NCBI GenBank assembly: GCA_034440615.1
Contig: JAOTOM010002244.1
Location: 31,912 to 95,911, forward strand
Direction of reading: 5' to 3'
DNA from: Ashinkailepas kermadecensis
Taxonomy: Eukaryota; Arthropoda; Thecostraca; Neolepadidae
DNA: 64,000 bases
This document shows, in pieces, positions 1 through 9,839 of the stretch. Position numbers and translations under genes: made by a program. A model generated the notes under the pieces. That model saw only the letters and a list, made by a program, of their open reading frames with translations. It had not been told where the DNA came from and did not search any database. Positions within the stretch are counted from its first letter, which is position 1. Every line of letters starts with the position of its first letter.

Positions 1-584
1 CCTGGTACGTTAGCTTACGTCACGAGGTCATATTGTCGAATTCAAATGAAATGAAAGATATAATGCAGCCAATATATTATGTGGTATTTCAGTTCCCAAT
101 TGTACGGGTTGCCGTATTTACAATGCCCTGAAATTGAGCTATGGGCAATGAAGACATTCTTGCAGGGTGACCTCTAAGATGATTGAGGCTATAACTCCTA
201 AAATGTGGCTCTGATGAAGTTCAATCTTCTAAAGCTGGGTTTCGGGCTCCAGGGCAACGATACAAGGTTGTTTTCGTTCCCATATGAAATATTGGTCTGT
301 TAAATTGCCATTTTAACGTTTGATTTGTCGTGCAATGCCCCAGCGGTCTCTGGCTCGAAGACCCCATTGTCCATCTATCCATTGGGTCGTATTAACCCAC
401 TTACGCAGTCGTTCACTCGGCCCTACGAAATGTTCATCAGCCGCGGGCAGACGCTATAACCCGCAGCGCGTTTGAGCGACCACATCCAGGTTGTTGGTAG
501 GGCGCAGGTAGACAGTATCGGCAGGCAGTGGCACACCCAGTCTCATTCACGTCACTCACTCATTGACTGACTCGTGCACCCGCC

Positions 585-587
<3 letters not shown>
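1..587. other. Unannotated single-copy-looking sequence
   Basis: No open frame of useful length, no tandem repeat and no recognisable element is visible. Base composition is balanced. Nothing can be assigned. Confidence 0.5.

Positions 588-648
<61 letters not shown>
588..648. repeat. (TA)n microsatellite
   Basis: An uninterrupted run of about 30 TA dinucleotides directly abuts a long CT-rich tract. Open frames through it encode only alternating Tyr/Ile and are not genes. Confidence 0.97.
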
Positions 649-652
<4 letters not shown>

Positions 653-826
653 CTCTCTCTCTCTCTCTCCCTCTCTACCTCTCTACCTCTCAATCTCTCA
701 ATCTCTCAATCTCTCTATGTCTCTATGTCTCTATATCTCTATCTCTATCTCTTTCTCTTTCTGTTTCTCTTTCTCTTCCTCTTTCTCTTTCTCTTTCTCT
801 TTCTCTTTCTCTTTCTCTTTCTCTTC

Positions 827-869
<43 letters not shown>

Positions 870-1131
870 TTCTCTTTCTCTTTTCTCTTTCTCTTTCTCT
901 TTCTCTTTCTCTTTCTCTTTCTCTTTCTCTTTCTCTTTCTCTTTCTCTTTCTCTTTCTCTTTCTCTTTCTCTTTCTCTTTCTCTTTCTCTTTCTCTTTCT
1001 CTTTCTCTTTCTCTTTCTCTTTCTCTTTCTCTTTCTCTTTCTCTTTCTCTTTCTCTTTCTCTTTCTCTTTCTCTTTCCCTTTCTCTTTCTCTTCCTATTT
1101 CTCTCTCACTTTCTCTCTCTCTCGTTCTTTC
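649..1131. repeat. Polypyrimidine tract, (CT)n then (TTTCTC)n
   Basis: About 480 bases are almost free of purines on the plus strand. The tract starts as CT repeats, passes through short CTCTAC and CAATCT variants, and becomes a highly regular TTTCTC hexamer array between about 770 and 1090. All three forward frames stay open as Leu/Ser/Phe repeats, an artefact of composition. Such mirror-symmetric homopurine/homopyrimidine DNA can adopt triplex (H-DNA) structure; that is established for the sequence class and not shown here. Confidence 0.95.
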
Positions 1132-2399
1132 GCATCTTTGCGAAGGCCACCGCCGTCGAAAGGGATCCGTTCACCTCGCAGCGACACGTGATACTTACAT
1201 CACATACACATTTTCCGTACATAATGATTACATTCTACCGCGCTCGACAAGCTTTCCCTTCTAGTCTGCTACGCAGTCCGACATCAAATATGGAACATGG
1301 CACTTCATACTGGATGGAACACAATTTTATATGTTATCGTGTTGTATTGATCTTTGTAACCGGAAAAGTGCACGCGCAATTTATTTCGGATGAGCTTAGG
1401 CACTGCCGAATCAGTCGCTCAGGGAGTGGAACGGGACATATTGAAAACAATTTCATACATGTCCTTAGAGGATTACTAATATCACAAATCGTATCTATAT
1501 CATTGTTGTACATACCGCACAGGGAAGGTACAAACCAAACGGTGTGGTAAAGTGAGGTACATAATATACAATACTTTTCACGGTAAACCTTCGTTTGCAG
1601 GCCTAGGGTATGGACACTTATTTGCAAACTCCACCAACCCTGGATTGTACTTTATGAATACTTCGTGGCTATGGTGGGGGAGGAGAGTTTGGCCGCCAAT
1701 AAAATTCATATTTAGTCTAGGCGTATGGGAGCGCAAAGATAAAATGCAGTTTGAGCACGCTTATGCCTTGTCATGCTTGGGAAGTTGCGCCCCAGCTGTG
1801 ACTTAGAGTTGAAAGAAGTCGGGATTGCCCTAAAGCTTCTGAGAGAATGTAATATGTTAAATTTTCGTATATCTTAGAGAAATGATACATGCATAGAATG
1901 TCCTGGAGGTCTGTTGCATCTAAGCGCAGACTTCTACCACAATGCACGAAGGGCAACGTTTTACCCTGCCACACAAGTTGTGCTTCTCCCGAATAATGTT
2001 CGGTCCATCCCAGCCGACCGGCTGGATTCGTAACAACACGCGTGCATTATCTCGCTCCGTGAACACCTCTCAATCACCACCGAAAACTATTAATACTAGA
2101 AGGGGAAAACCGACGGTCAACGACACTTATTCAGGGGCGGATACAGAAATACGAGTCCGAAGGGAAAAAAACGGTTAGCGAGGAGGAAATATATTGCAAA
2201 ACGATTCCTAAAATTTCAGAAAACTACTCCGGTTTTGATGCATCACGTCAACGCCTTAAGTCGACCTATTTCCAGAAGGTGCCCCAAGGAAACTGTTGTT
2301 TCGTGCGAATTTTCTGAGATGAAATCGCCGATTTCTGGGGTCGGAGATAGGGACATATGTCCATACGTAGATTCGTCGGTGCATGCATTCAGTCAAAAG
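1132..2399. other. Unannotated region
   Basis: Only short open frames under 100 codons with no recognisable family. A motif at about 2133 (CAGGGGCGGATACAG) resembles the terminus of small hAT-like elements, but no matching opposite end was found. Confidence 0.4.
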
Positions 2400-2800
2400 T
2401 GCAGCTCGACGTGCCTGGCCGGCCACTTGTCGGCCGGACCTTGTGCCATTACGGCAGTGACGTCACGGCCGGACCTGGCGCCAGCACGGCAGGCAGTGAC
2501 GTCACGGCCGGCCAGTCGCCATCCGTCAGCACGATTGGCAGCTGTGACGGCGGCGCCGATGGCCGCGGCCGGGACGATCGGGCGGTGCCGGCCTGCTGGA
2601 CGGCGCGGCGGCCGCCGGCGAGCCGACGGATCATGACTGATGGCCGCTCGGGCTGAAGGGTCTGCCGCCGCCGGCGCACACTGTCCACCTGCGGCTCCGC
2701 GCTGACCACGCCGAGGCGGCCGCGCCCCGTCACCGCCCAGACACGCTGCCGGTGATCGCGTCGGGCCGCCACAGATACATGTTTCGCAGATCCGAGGGTT
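2400..2800. promoter_or_regulatory. CpG-rich patch with two CRE-like palindromes
   Basis: The stretch is strongly GC- and CpG-rich compared with its AT-rich surroundings. It holds two copies of the CRE palindrome TGACGTCA at 2458-2465 and 2497-2504, each inside the same longer phrase CAGTGACGTCACGGCCGG, so the pair arose by a short duplication. A CRE is the known binding site of CREB/ATF factors. Open frames exist on both strands, as expected in GC-rich DNA, and none is recognisable. Promoter function is an inference. A second short duplication (AGGCTGCGCCGCTTCACA) lies just downstream at about 2876 and 2910. Confidence 0.35.
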
Positions 2801-3294
2801 TTCAAACGGGAAGGTACACTCGCCTTCAGTGGAATGTTCTAGGGTACGTTTAATATGGCTGGCTACTAGGAACCTAGGCTGCGCCGCTTCACACCAATAA
2901 TTACTGGTAGGCTGCGCCGCTTCACAGTTATGCGTTACGTGACCAGCTTTACCACCGGCCGGCGTCCGAGCCATAGGTATTCGCGTGTGTGGTCGTAATG
3001 TGACCATTTGCCCTGCAGCCATGAAGTCATAAACACGGGTCTACGCTGTTCCCGCCTTGCATTCCTCAGGCGGCCAAACAACATTGGCAGTGCAACGAGT
3101 AGGCTTCCATTGGACTTCTGTCGACAAGCAGCAACTGATAGCTGTAGTTTCTGACTCCGGCAACACATAACGAGCTGGAAAGGTTGGAAGAAGCTCAGTT
3201 GCAAAGATGTAGCGAAAGGAGATGGGAGGCTTACGATGGCAACGAAGCATTCTCTGGCCCCAAAATAAGAATAGAATGTCCAACAGTTATACGT
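2801..3294. other. Unannotated region
   Basis: Apart from the 18-bp duplication near 2876 and 2910, no repeat, RNA gene or recognisable protein is seen. Confidence 0.4.
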
Positions 3295-3637
3295 TTTAGA
3301 AATGTAGTTCGAATTCTTGATGGGGTTGCTTTATGGACCAGGATCCAATTAGGAAGAAGAGCTTGTTGTGTGAACCCTTTCGTCACCACCCGATCCATGA
3401 ATTGCAGTTTTACAGTGTAAATTTTCCAAAATGCTTCACATACTGTCGATTCACCGACACGGCCACCCCTCGCTCTCGACACGGTAGTTCGCTCTCGACC
3501 TCATCGTGTCAATTACCAACTGACCCTCTCAGCCGGGGGCTAAAAGCGAGCGCGAGAAGCGACCCGAACCCAGCTATCCAGGACAGGGGAGACGGGTGCA
3601 GGGTAATGCTCTAACCAACTGGGCTACCGGTGCGGCA
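3295..3637 (-). mobile_element. tRNA-derived SINE, diverged copy
   Basis: Read on the minus strand, the element begins with a tRNA-like head. An A-box-like segment TAGCCCAGTTGGTTAGAGCA (on the minus strand of about 3611-3630) is followed by a B-box-like GGGTTCGGGTCGC. After this comes a GC-rich body containing AGCCCCCGGCTGAGAGGGTC and a tail containing ATCGGGTGGTGACGAAAGG and CCATAAAGCAACCCCATCAA. The same order of blocks is found on the plus strand at 33572-33917, so this is a dispersed family and not a tRNA gene. The interval between A and B boxes is longer than in a normal tRNA. SINEs of this type are transcribed by RNA polymerase III and mobilised by a partner LINE; the partner is unknown. 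This copy has no clear poly-A tail and is the more diverged of the two. Confidence 0.8.
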
Positions 3638-4135
3638 AATCCCGGGGCGGCACTTGCTTGCTAAATTAAGATTCATTGACAAGTCGATTAGTTACTTGCT
3701 TAAATTACGTCTATTTCATTGAGAACCACAAGTTGTTGAGCGTAAGTCATATGTTGTATGATATCGTATTTTTATTGTGCGCATATGTTGTGCACTGTAT
3801 TGCAAGCGACATATTCAGATTTCCGTCCGGATAAAATATTTCTTCATGCGGATGCCATTCAACTATTTTACCATAAAAAGTTTTTACTTGATATTGTGTC
3901 AGCACGGCATGTTACCGGGCCATTCGTTATTCTTGGTGTGAAACCACCATTAATTATTTGAAGACTGAGCAGAATTTAATGCCATAATTGTATGTTGAAT
4001 TGCAGCATGGGGAGCATCAATGGGGCCAGTGAAATAAGCTTTCCAGCACCAAGCCGTGCTTCTGAAAAATGTCGGGAACAAGGACCAACTAATTTGCACA
4101 AACCTGGATGGTCTACCAGATTAAATGGCATCAAC
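3638..4135. other. Unannotated AT-rich region
   Basis: No tandem repeat, element terminus or convincing coding frame is visible. Confidence 0.4.
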
Positions 4136-4137
4136 GG

Positions 4138-4221
4138 TGGTGTTTGTGTGTGGTGTGTGTTTGTGGTGTGTGTGGTGTGCGTGTGTGGTGTGTGTGTGTG
4201 TGTGTGTGCGTGTGTAGGTGT

Positions 4222-4257
<36 letters not shown>

Positions 4258-4353
4258 GGTGTGGTGTGTAGTGTGTTGTGGTATGTGGTGCGGTTGTGGT
4301 GATGTGTGCATGTTTGTGCGTGTGTGTGTGTGTGTCTGTGTGTGTATGTATTG
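4138..4353. repeat. (GT)n / TGTGTG microsatellite
   Basis: About 215 bases of interrupted GT dinucleotides on the plus strand with GGTGTG and GCGTGTG variants. The alternating purine-pyrimidine pattern keeps frames open on both strands (Cys/Val and Thr/His repeats); these are not genes. Confidence 0.95.
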
Positions 4354-5079
4354 AACCACTTTCTATGCTTTTATATCCTACCCGGTTTCGTCTCTTGGTA
4401 AAATGCACGTGTTGTCGCCAGTGCGCTGCACCACAACACTGCAGTGGCTTTTATGTCATGTACGAACATCAATGACTAGGAAAAGGTCAACACATTGCAC
4501 TCATCAATGTATTGAGTCACAGTCCACATCGAACAACCAACGAAGAACAGGACGTTGTGTGAAAATTCACACATTGATGGAGGGAGGTATCGAATTACCT
4601 CGATGTCATACAAGTATAAAAAAAATCGTTTAACATGCAAGGAAATAGCGAATGGCATTGGTAATAGTATGTAATAGTAGTGTGACATGTAATAGTACAA
4701 CAATAAACATAGGATGGCCATTGTATGTGGTATTGCATGTAAGACTCAAATGTTGGATGATAAATGTGCAACGATTCGATGGTGCACCTTTCTAAAAAAG
4801 AACGAACCAATGAAAGTAGATATTCAGTTCATAAACCTGAATGACCGGACTGCTAGGATTGTGACATGACTGTCAACTTTGATGTTCGATTTGCCTTTCA
4901 GAAAGGTGCAGCACCGAAACGTTGGGCATTTATCAAGTAACTTAAAACAGATAAAATAAAAACACTACACATAACAACCATTATATACGGATCCAAATTC
5001 TCACTGCTGAGCAATATTATAGCGTGTTGTTCAAGTCCCGATTCTTGGGCGAGTGTGGGGGCGTTCGAATCTGAAATAA
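4354..5079. other. Unannotated AT-rich region
   Basis: Contains a short imperfect GTAATAGTA repetition at about 4660-4700. Nothing else is recognised. Confidence 0.4.
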
Positions 5080-5250
5080 CTTGGTTATCGAAGTGTCTAG
5101 GGGTAAGTTGCCCGTCCCACAATGGAAAGATTGTGGGTTCGAGTCTCACCTGTCGCTACTCTTCGCCCGCGACCAATCGGCGTGAGAGATTGGCGACGCT
5201 ATATGACTCAATGGTCGACGTGTCGTAAAACCAATAACCACAGTCAAGTG
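5080..5250 (+). mobile_element. Possible tRNA-derived SINE fragment
   Basis: A B-box-like TGGGTTCGAGTCTCACC lies at about 5134-5150, and the flanking GTGGG and CTCAC can pair as a T-arm stem. A weak A-box-like TCTAGGGGTAAGTTG sits about 35 bases upstream. Downstream comes a non-tRNA body with GTCGTAAAACCAATAACCAC, a type of ending seen in invertebrate SINEs. A convincing full cloverleaf could not be drawn, so this is called a tRNA-related relic and not a functional tRNA gene. Confidence 0.4.
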
Positions 5251-5447
5251 CAGCGACGCAGCCAGGATTCTTCTAAGAGGGTGGGCCAATAAAACAAATG
5301 TGAAGAAACAGAAAGCTTTATGCGGACGAAGTGCGTCGAAAACTTTAGGTTTTGTGTCGCAAAAATGACAAAATTTCTCGTTTGATCTCGTGTATGTTTG
5401 GATTCTTAGGCTGGAGGTGGGGGTCCCCCTTCTTGGCTGCGCCTCTG
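5251..5447. mobile_element. Small hAT-type non-autonomous transposon
   Basis: The 197-bp element begins CAGCGACGCAGCCAGGA and ends with the inverted match TCTTGGCTGCGCCTCTG. Termini of this form (CAGnGnCGCAGCCA) are typical of hAT miniature elements. The flanks GTCAAGTG (5243-5250) and CTCAAGCG (5448-5455) match at six of eight positions, as expected for a decayed 8-bp target duplication of hAT type. There is no coding capacity. Confidence 0.7.
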
Positions 5448-5455
5448 CTCAAGCG

Positions 5456-6285
5456 GCAATGCAGACAAAAGAATGTTCATGATTTAACAGGCTACAACAA
5501 TTTGTTGCAGTGGTATCTCGCACATGAGGTGTTGTCATCCACGTATGATAATTATCTGTCTTACTGTACGTTTCTTTCAGCAAATGTTAACGCGCACACC
5601 GATGTGATTATGAAATTAACGCTTGACGTGCTTGGTTTGACATGAAGTAGGAAAAAGTGCTATTTCGTCGTAAAATCGTCCCAGGTGCTTCCTCTTATGA
5701 CCCAGCAACTCCGTGACCTAACATGATCCCGATAAAAATGTCTGACCATATGTGAAAAGGATGCCCCAGAGGCTATGCAAAATTTGAGCGAGGTCCGTTC
5801 AACAATTCAGAAGTGAGCCAAGCAAAACCTTGGGCGTTTGCACCACCACACCACCCCCTCCCCCTCCCCACAGCCACGCACTGTGCTGGCGAGGGCTGAG
5901 GTCGATACCCACCTAATTTTGGGTAGCATCTCATCTTGTTATTTGTTAATACCCTACGTGGTGACCACGTTGTCAGTGATGACGAAGCCGAGACCGGCCG
6001 TGATGACGAAGCCGTGGAGAGAGCGCGAAAATGATCGGCTAGAATCTACGATCAGCTCAGCGCCCGTTCTCAGCGTCGGGCAACCTCAAAGGAGTTGCTC
6101 AACAGCACAACTCGTGGAGGCTGCCAGGCTAAGTGCTCGCGCTGAGTGCATGAAGGATGCGGCTTTCGTGCTGCGACAGGTGGGGCATCGCCGAATCGGC
6201 CGGGTAAGATTCGCCGGGCTCTCAGAAGCTCTAAAGTCAGGCAACCTAAGTGCGTATCAGGAGAGCGGGAGCTGGCAATGTGTGC
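5456..6285. other. Unannotated region with one unrecognised open frame
   Basis: A 187-codon frame runs from 5838 to 6401 on the plus strand. Its product has no recognisable domain, is Ser/Arg-rich, and its last third is produced by a 33-bp duplication. No neighbouring splice or start context supports it as a gene. Nothing else is seen. Confidence 0.3.
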
Positions 6286-6365
6286 CAGATGTGATGATGA
6301 CAGATGACAATGTGATGACAGATGTGATGATGACAGATGACAATGTGATGACAGATGGCAATGTG
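6286..6365. repeat. 33-bp tandem duplication
   Basis: Two copies of a 33-bp unit starting CAGATGTGATGATGACAGAT at 6286 and 6319, followed by a partial third. It is built from GATGA/ACAGATG sub-repeats, and the unit length is divisible by three. Confidence 0.85.
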
Positions 6366-6654
6366 AGTCTGTGCACGGTTACCGTATGGTCCGCCGAGTG
6401 ACGAATGATGCGGCGAAGACAGACATCCTGCCCGCCTATGCAATGGTGCACGAGGAGAGGTTAGAGTGCTATCCATTATTCAGCAGCATGCAATTCATCA
6501 ATGCGTTAGCTGAGGTGACTGTAGGCTCTCCTGGATAACATGACGCAGCGACTGGTGGCATGCCTGCCGTCTGTCACCCGCACCAACTCAGCTTCACCTG
6601 CCGACCAGCCGTCAACGTCATCCAGCACGTACACTTCGGCGGTGCTTCAATCAA

Positions 6655-6702
6655 TTGCCCTGTGGCCCCGTCAAATAGGGATTTGACGGGGCCACAGGGC
6701 AA
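6655..6702. repeat. Perfect 22-bp inverted repeat (hairpin)
   Basis: The left arm 6655-6676 begins TTGCCCTGTGGCCCCGTC. It is separated by the 4-base loop AGGG (6677-6680) from an exact reverse complement at 6681-6702. Complementarity stops sharply at both ends. No neighbouring element explains it. Confidence 0.95.
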
Positions 6703-8089
6703 ACTGTATGCAAACAGATGGGAGATGGCGAAGTCGCAGAACAAAATCTGTCCTGTATCTCTCTGGCGCCTTTGTAACTGACGGTAGGTGGCACTTGCGT
6801 CTGGACCAAGCAAACGCCGTCTTCAATCCGCTTCTGCCGGCCGTTGCGGGATCCAGTAAATACGCGGGACAGCAGAGGCCTCCCGGAAGGAACCCGACAG
6901 TTTTGAATCGGAGATATGTCACCCCATATTTCGCATACACAAAATAAACACAACTTACCATCCTGAACATTGTATCGTCCGAGCCGCTTGAAAGATAACT
7001 ATCTAGATAAATTCTCAACAACCATGTGAATCCCGGAATTAAAACATGGAGTATGATGCACATATGCCTTACATCTACATATCCCTGCATGCCTATTCAG
7101 AGACTGAAAGCTGAATGACACCTGAAGATATGCTCCACTTCGTTCCATCAAACCAACAACTAATAACTTGCAAAAGCAACAGATTTACTGGTGCACTCCC
7201 CAGTAAGTCTGTTGCTGAACAATTCTTGTCTTGCTTGCGCCAAAATGACTACTAACTGAAACATGACCTTGGGCCTGATAGTTGCCTTGAATGTGAAGCT
7301 TTACATCTGTGAGGTGGTAATGCCTGGGCTGGATGTATGTTTTGAAACCATAGATTTGGAGAGGATGTTTTCTGGTAATCACAATCGAATTAAATGTGAT
7401 CTTCACATTGACATCATATACCTATTGTATGACATGACATAGGGCTACCAAATTTGCATGGATAATTCAGAAACCATGGGATTAAGAATAACAATTGAGC
7501 CCAAACCAAGCGCAAGAATATGACATATAGCCCTAGATTTCTTGCAGAATTGCACAATTTGCTATTAGGAACATTTCAAGCATGAAATTGATATCCTGGT
7601 ACTAAGTGGGTAGGTCTAGGAATTTAGGCATGAACCCCGGCAAGTTCACTGCAAAGAACTTGCCTAGGGCATCTCGTGAAAAAATTCAACCCAGCAGGGC
7701 TATCAAAATACTGAACCCAGTCAAGGCCATTTAATCAACCCGATCAACAACCGGTTCATATCTCAAGGCTTTCTTTATCTTGACATTTAGTAGCCTTCCT
7801 TTTGTGACGTCATTGACGCGTTATTTATCTTGGAAATATAATTGTCCAAATCCTCTGGTTATAATAGATATACTGGGGACTGAGGCTATTCCATGGAGCT
7901 AGATTTTCACAAATCGCCTTTACACACATTTTCTGTAGGAATAAAAACATGAAAAGGAAACATAACCGATGCTACATTATCTGGGAATGCCACTAATAAA
8001 GAACAGGTGATATCACAATGGCTTTGGCTCGACCGAAGTTTAATCCCTCGCCATATTTCAACCCGGGGAAAGGGAGCAAATGCCCCCCC
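6703..8089. other. Unannotated region
   Basis: AT-rich sequence with only short open frames; no repeat or element termini found. Confidence 0.4.
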
Positions 8090-8285
8090 CCCCCGAATAG
8101 TGGTGGGATACCCAAGAATCGCGCGGTGTCCTGATAAATCGCGTCGGGGCCCCAAAAATAACGTTGGGGCCACTAAACAACATCCATAGTGCTCCGCGTA
8201 TCACCATAATCGTGCCGAAGCACTCAAAATCATGCTGTGGGCCGGAATATTTCCGGCGGGTCCCAACAAAACTATGCGAACTAAA
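8090..8285. repeat. Degenerate ~20-bp repeat resembling the 55-57 kb array
   Basis: Phrases such as AAATCGCGTCGGGGCCCCAA, ATAACGTTGGGGCCAC and AATCGTGCCGAAGC follow one another at roughly 20-30 base intervals. The same grammar (A-run, TCGCG, GGGGCCCC, A-run) fills 55.3-57.2 kb. This looks like a small dispersed fragment of the same degenerate satellite. Confidence 0.55.
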
Positions 8286-8907
8286 AAAACTAAAACTACC
8301 TTTATGAGCTATGCATGCTTCTGAGTTCGCAGGCAAAATAAAACCAAAAAAGGAGCGTGGAGCTCAGTAATTAGCATAAAAAAGAAAGTTTAAGAAAGAA
8401 AAATGGAACATGACTTAACCTTGCCGAAGCTAGCCTGACCTTCCATGTAATATCGTGAAAATAAGGGCCTTGCACCCTGGTTTCGTGATAGATATCCAGC
8501 CATGTCGGGCCTCACTCCAGAGCTCGGCTATACCTTCCTACACATGCCCGGTTCTCCGAGCTGATCGCATCCAGGCAGACGAAGTGTGGAATACAAAACT
8601 GGGTCAACACTGAATCAACTCCGAGTAGAGCAAACATCCGACTGTTTTTGTGAATCTGTTTTCGATGTGCCGTCCACCACCGATGCCAGACAAGCTGGAG
8701 CTGCCAGTTCAACTCCGATCCGCCGGGCTGAGTGGAGGGACGAGACGAGCCTGCCATCTGTCGGGAACTGGCGGAAGTAAGGGCGCCGCGCCCGAGTCCG
8801 ACGGTGGCGCTCAGATTCCGGGAACAGTTCGACCCCGGGTGGTGCAATTTGTCGGTGGATCGTGGGGCGGCATCGCGGCTATGGCCTGCTCCCCAAGGTT
8901 ACCGATT
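8286..8907. other. Unannotated region, partly CpG-rich
   Basis: The part from about 8690 to 8870 is CpG-rich with open frames on both strands that match nothing recognisable. No repeats are visible. Confidence 0.35.
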
Positions 8908-8911
8908 TTAA

Positions 8912-9835
8912 CACGCGCACTGGAGGGGGGGGGGCCGAAATCCGCCCACCCCTCCGGTTTTTCGCAAATAACTGAAGGTTTTACCGGTCGATATACGCAA
9001 TTTTCTGAGTACCTGCTTAGAAATGAACGGCGCGTTGTTTAAAGCAAGAAAAATGGAAATCGGCCGAAAATATTTCAAGTTAGGGGCCGCTAAAGTAAAA
9101 AAATGTTATAGCGCCAGACCAAAAAAATCGGCGCTGATGCGCTTCCAGTATACTGACAAAAGGGAAGTGTTCTAGGCAACACTAGCGACTTGTTTGATGC
9201 ATATTGATATGCTGTATAGTTTCAAGGTCATGTTAGGTCACCAAGGTCAAGTCAGGTCAAGTTCATGACAGGTTAATGGAACCAAACTTGAGAAACTGGA
9301 ATGTTGCCATAAATGCACTACTGGTTGTCATTTCTACTGTTTGTCATTGCGTTTCCATACTTTATTCATGTACTTCACTCCCTTCTTGACGAAGCCGATT
9401 GCTCCGAGCTGCCCGACGGAGCAGTCGGGCGGGCGGCCGGTTCCGGTAACTGGAACAGGTAACTGACCTGATAAAGTGGTGCTATATAGGTGACCTGAGG
9501 TCAAATGTTGGGTCTAGCATCTGCATTGCATCATTAGTAATGTCCAAAACATCATTGATGCCCATTTTTGAGCATTTAAACACAATCACAGCGATCCATA
9601 ACGATGACAAGTCAAGCCACGCAAAACCGGAAAATTTTGCCAATCTGACCTCATTTGACCTTGAAGATATTGACCTAAGGTCACGAAAATTGCACACAAT
9701 AGAGATCACTACCGTGCCCATCCACCCTGCGAATTTCGTTTCTCCAGCTTTACTAGGAGCCGAGATCTTAGGGGGGCGGAATCCGCCCCCCCCCCTCCAG
9801 TGCGCGTAATTCTCAGAGGCCCTCCAGGGCGCGTG
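8912..9835 (+). mobile_element. TTAA-flanked non-autonomous DNA transposon, copy 1
   Basis: The element starts CACGCGCACTGGAGGG and ends CCCTCCAGGGCGCGTG, each flanked by TTAA (8908-8911 and 9836-9839). TTAA target duplications are the hallmark of piggyBac and Kolobok superfamilies; which one applies cannot be decided without a transposase. Inside the right end a second terminal-like motif (CGCGCACTGGAGGGG, read inward) repeats the tip. The interior carries AGGTCA half-sites at 9225, 9235, 9244 and 9254, and a GC-rich block with TGCCCGACGGAGCAGTCGGG. No transposase is encoded. A homologous inverted copy lies at 39576-40480. Confidence 0.85.
9225..9259 (+). promoter_or_regulatory. Four AGGTCA half-sites, spacers 4-3-4
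   Basis: AGGTCA occurs at 9225-9230, 9235-9240, 9244-9249 and 9254-9259, all in the same orientation. This gives direct repeats with spacers of 4, 3 and 4 bases. The first half-site is preceded by TCA, giving TCAAGGTCA, the extended monomer site known for ERR/SF-1-type nuclear receptors. DR3 and DR4 are known heterodimer spacings. Receptor binding here is inference. The same four sites with identical spacing exist in the copy at 40150-40184. Confidence 0.6.
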
Positions 9836-9839
9836 TTAA

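Noticed and set aside
563..1264. 200+ codon frames in the polypyrimidine tract
   Set aside because: Leu/Ser/Phe repeats dictated by the CT hexamers in all three forward frames.
2393..3022. 209-codon minus-strand frame in the CpG-rich patch
   Set aside because: Arg/Ala/Pro-rich composition typical of random GC-rich DNA, an overlapping second minus frame, and no recognisable domain.
5090..5150. Functional tRNA gene
   Set aside because: B box and T-arm are plausible, but the A box is weak and no acceptor stem pairs convincingly.
5838..6401. 187-codon plus-strand frame
   Set aside because: No domain recognised; its end is a short duplication; no supporting gene structure.
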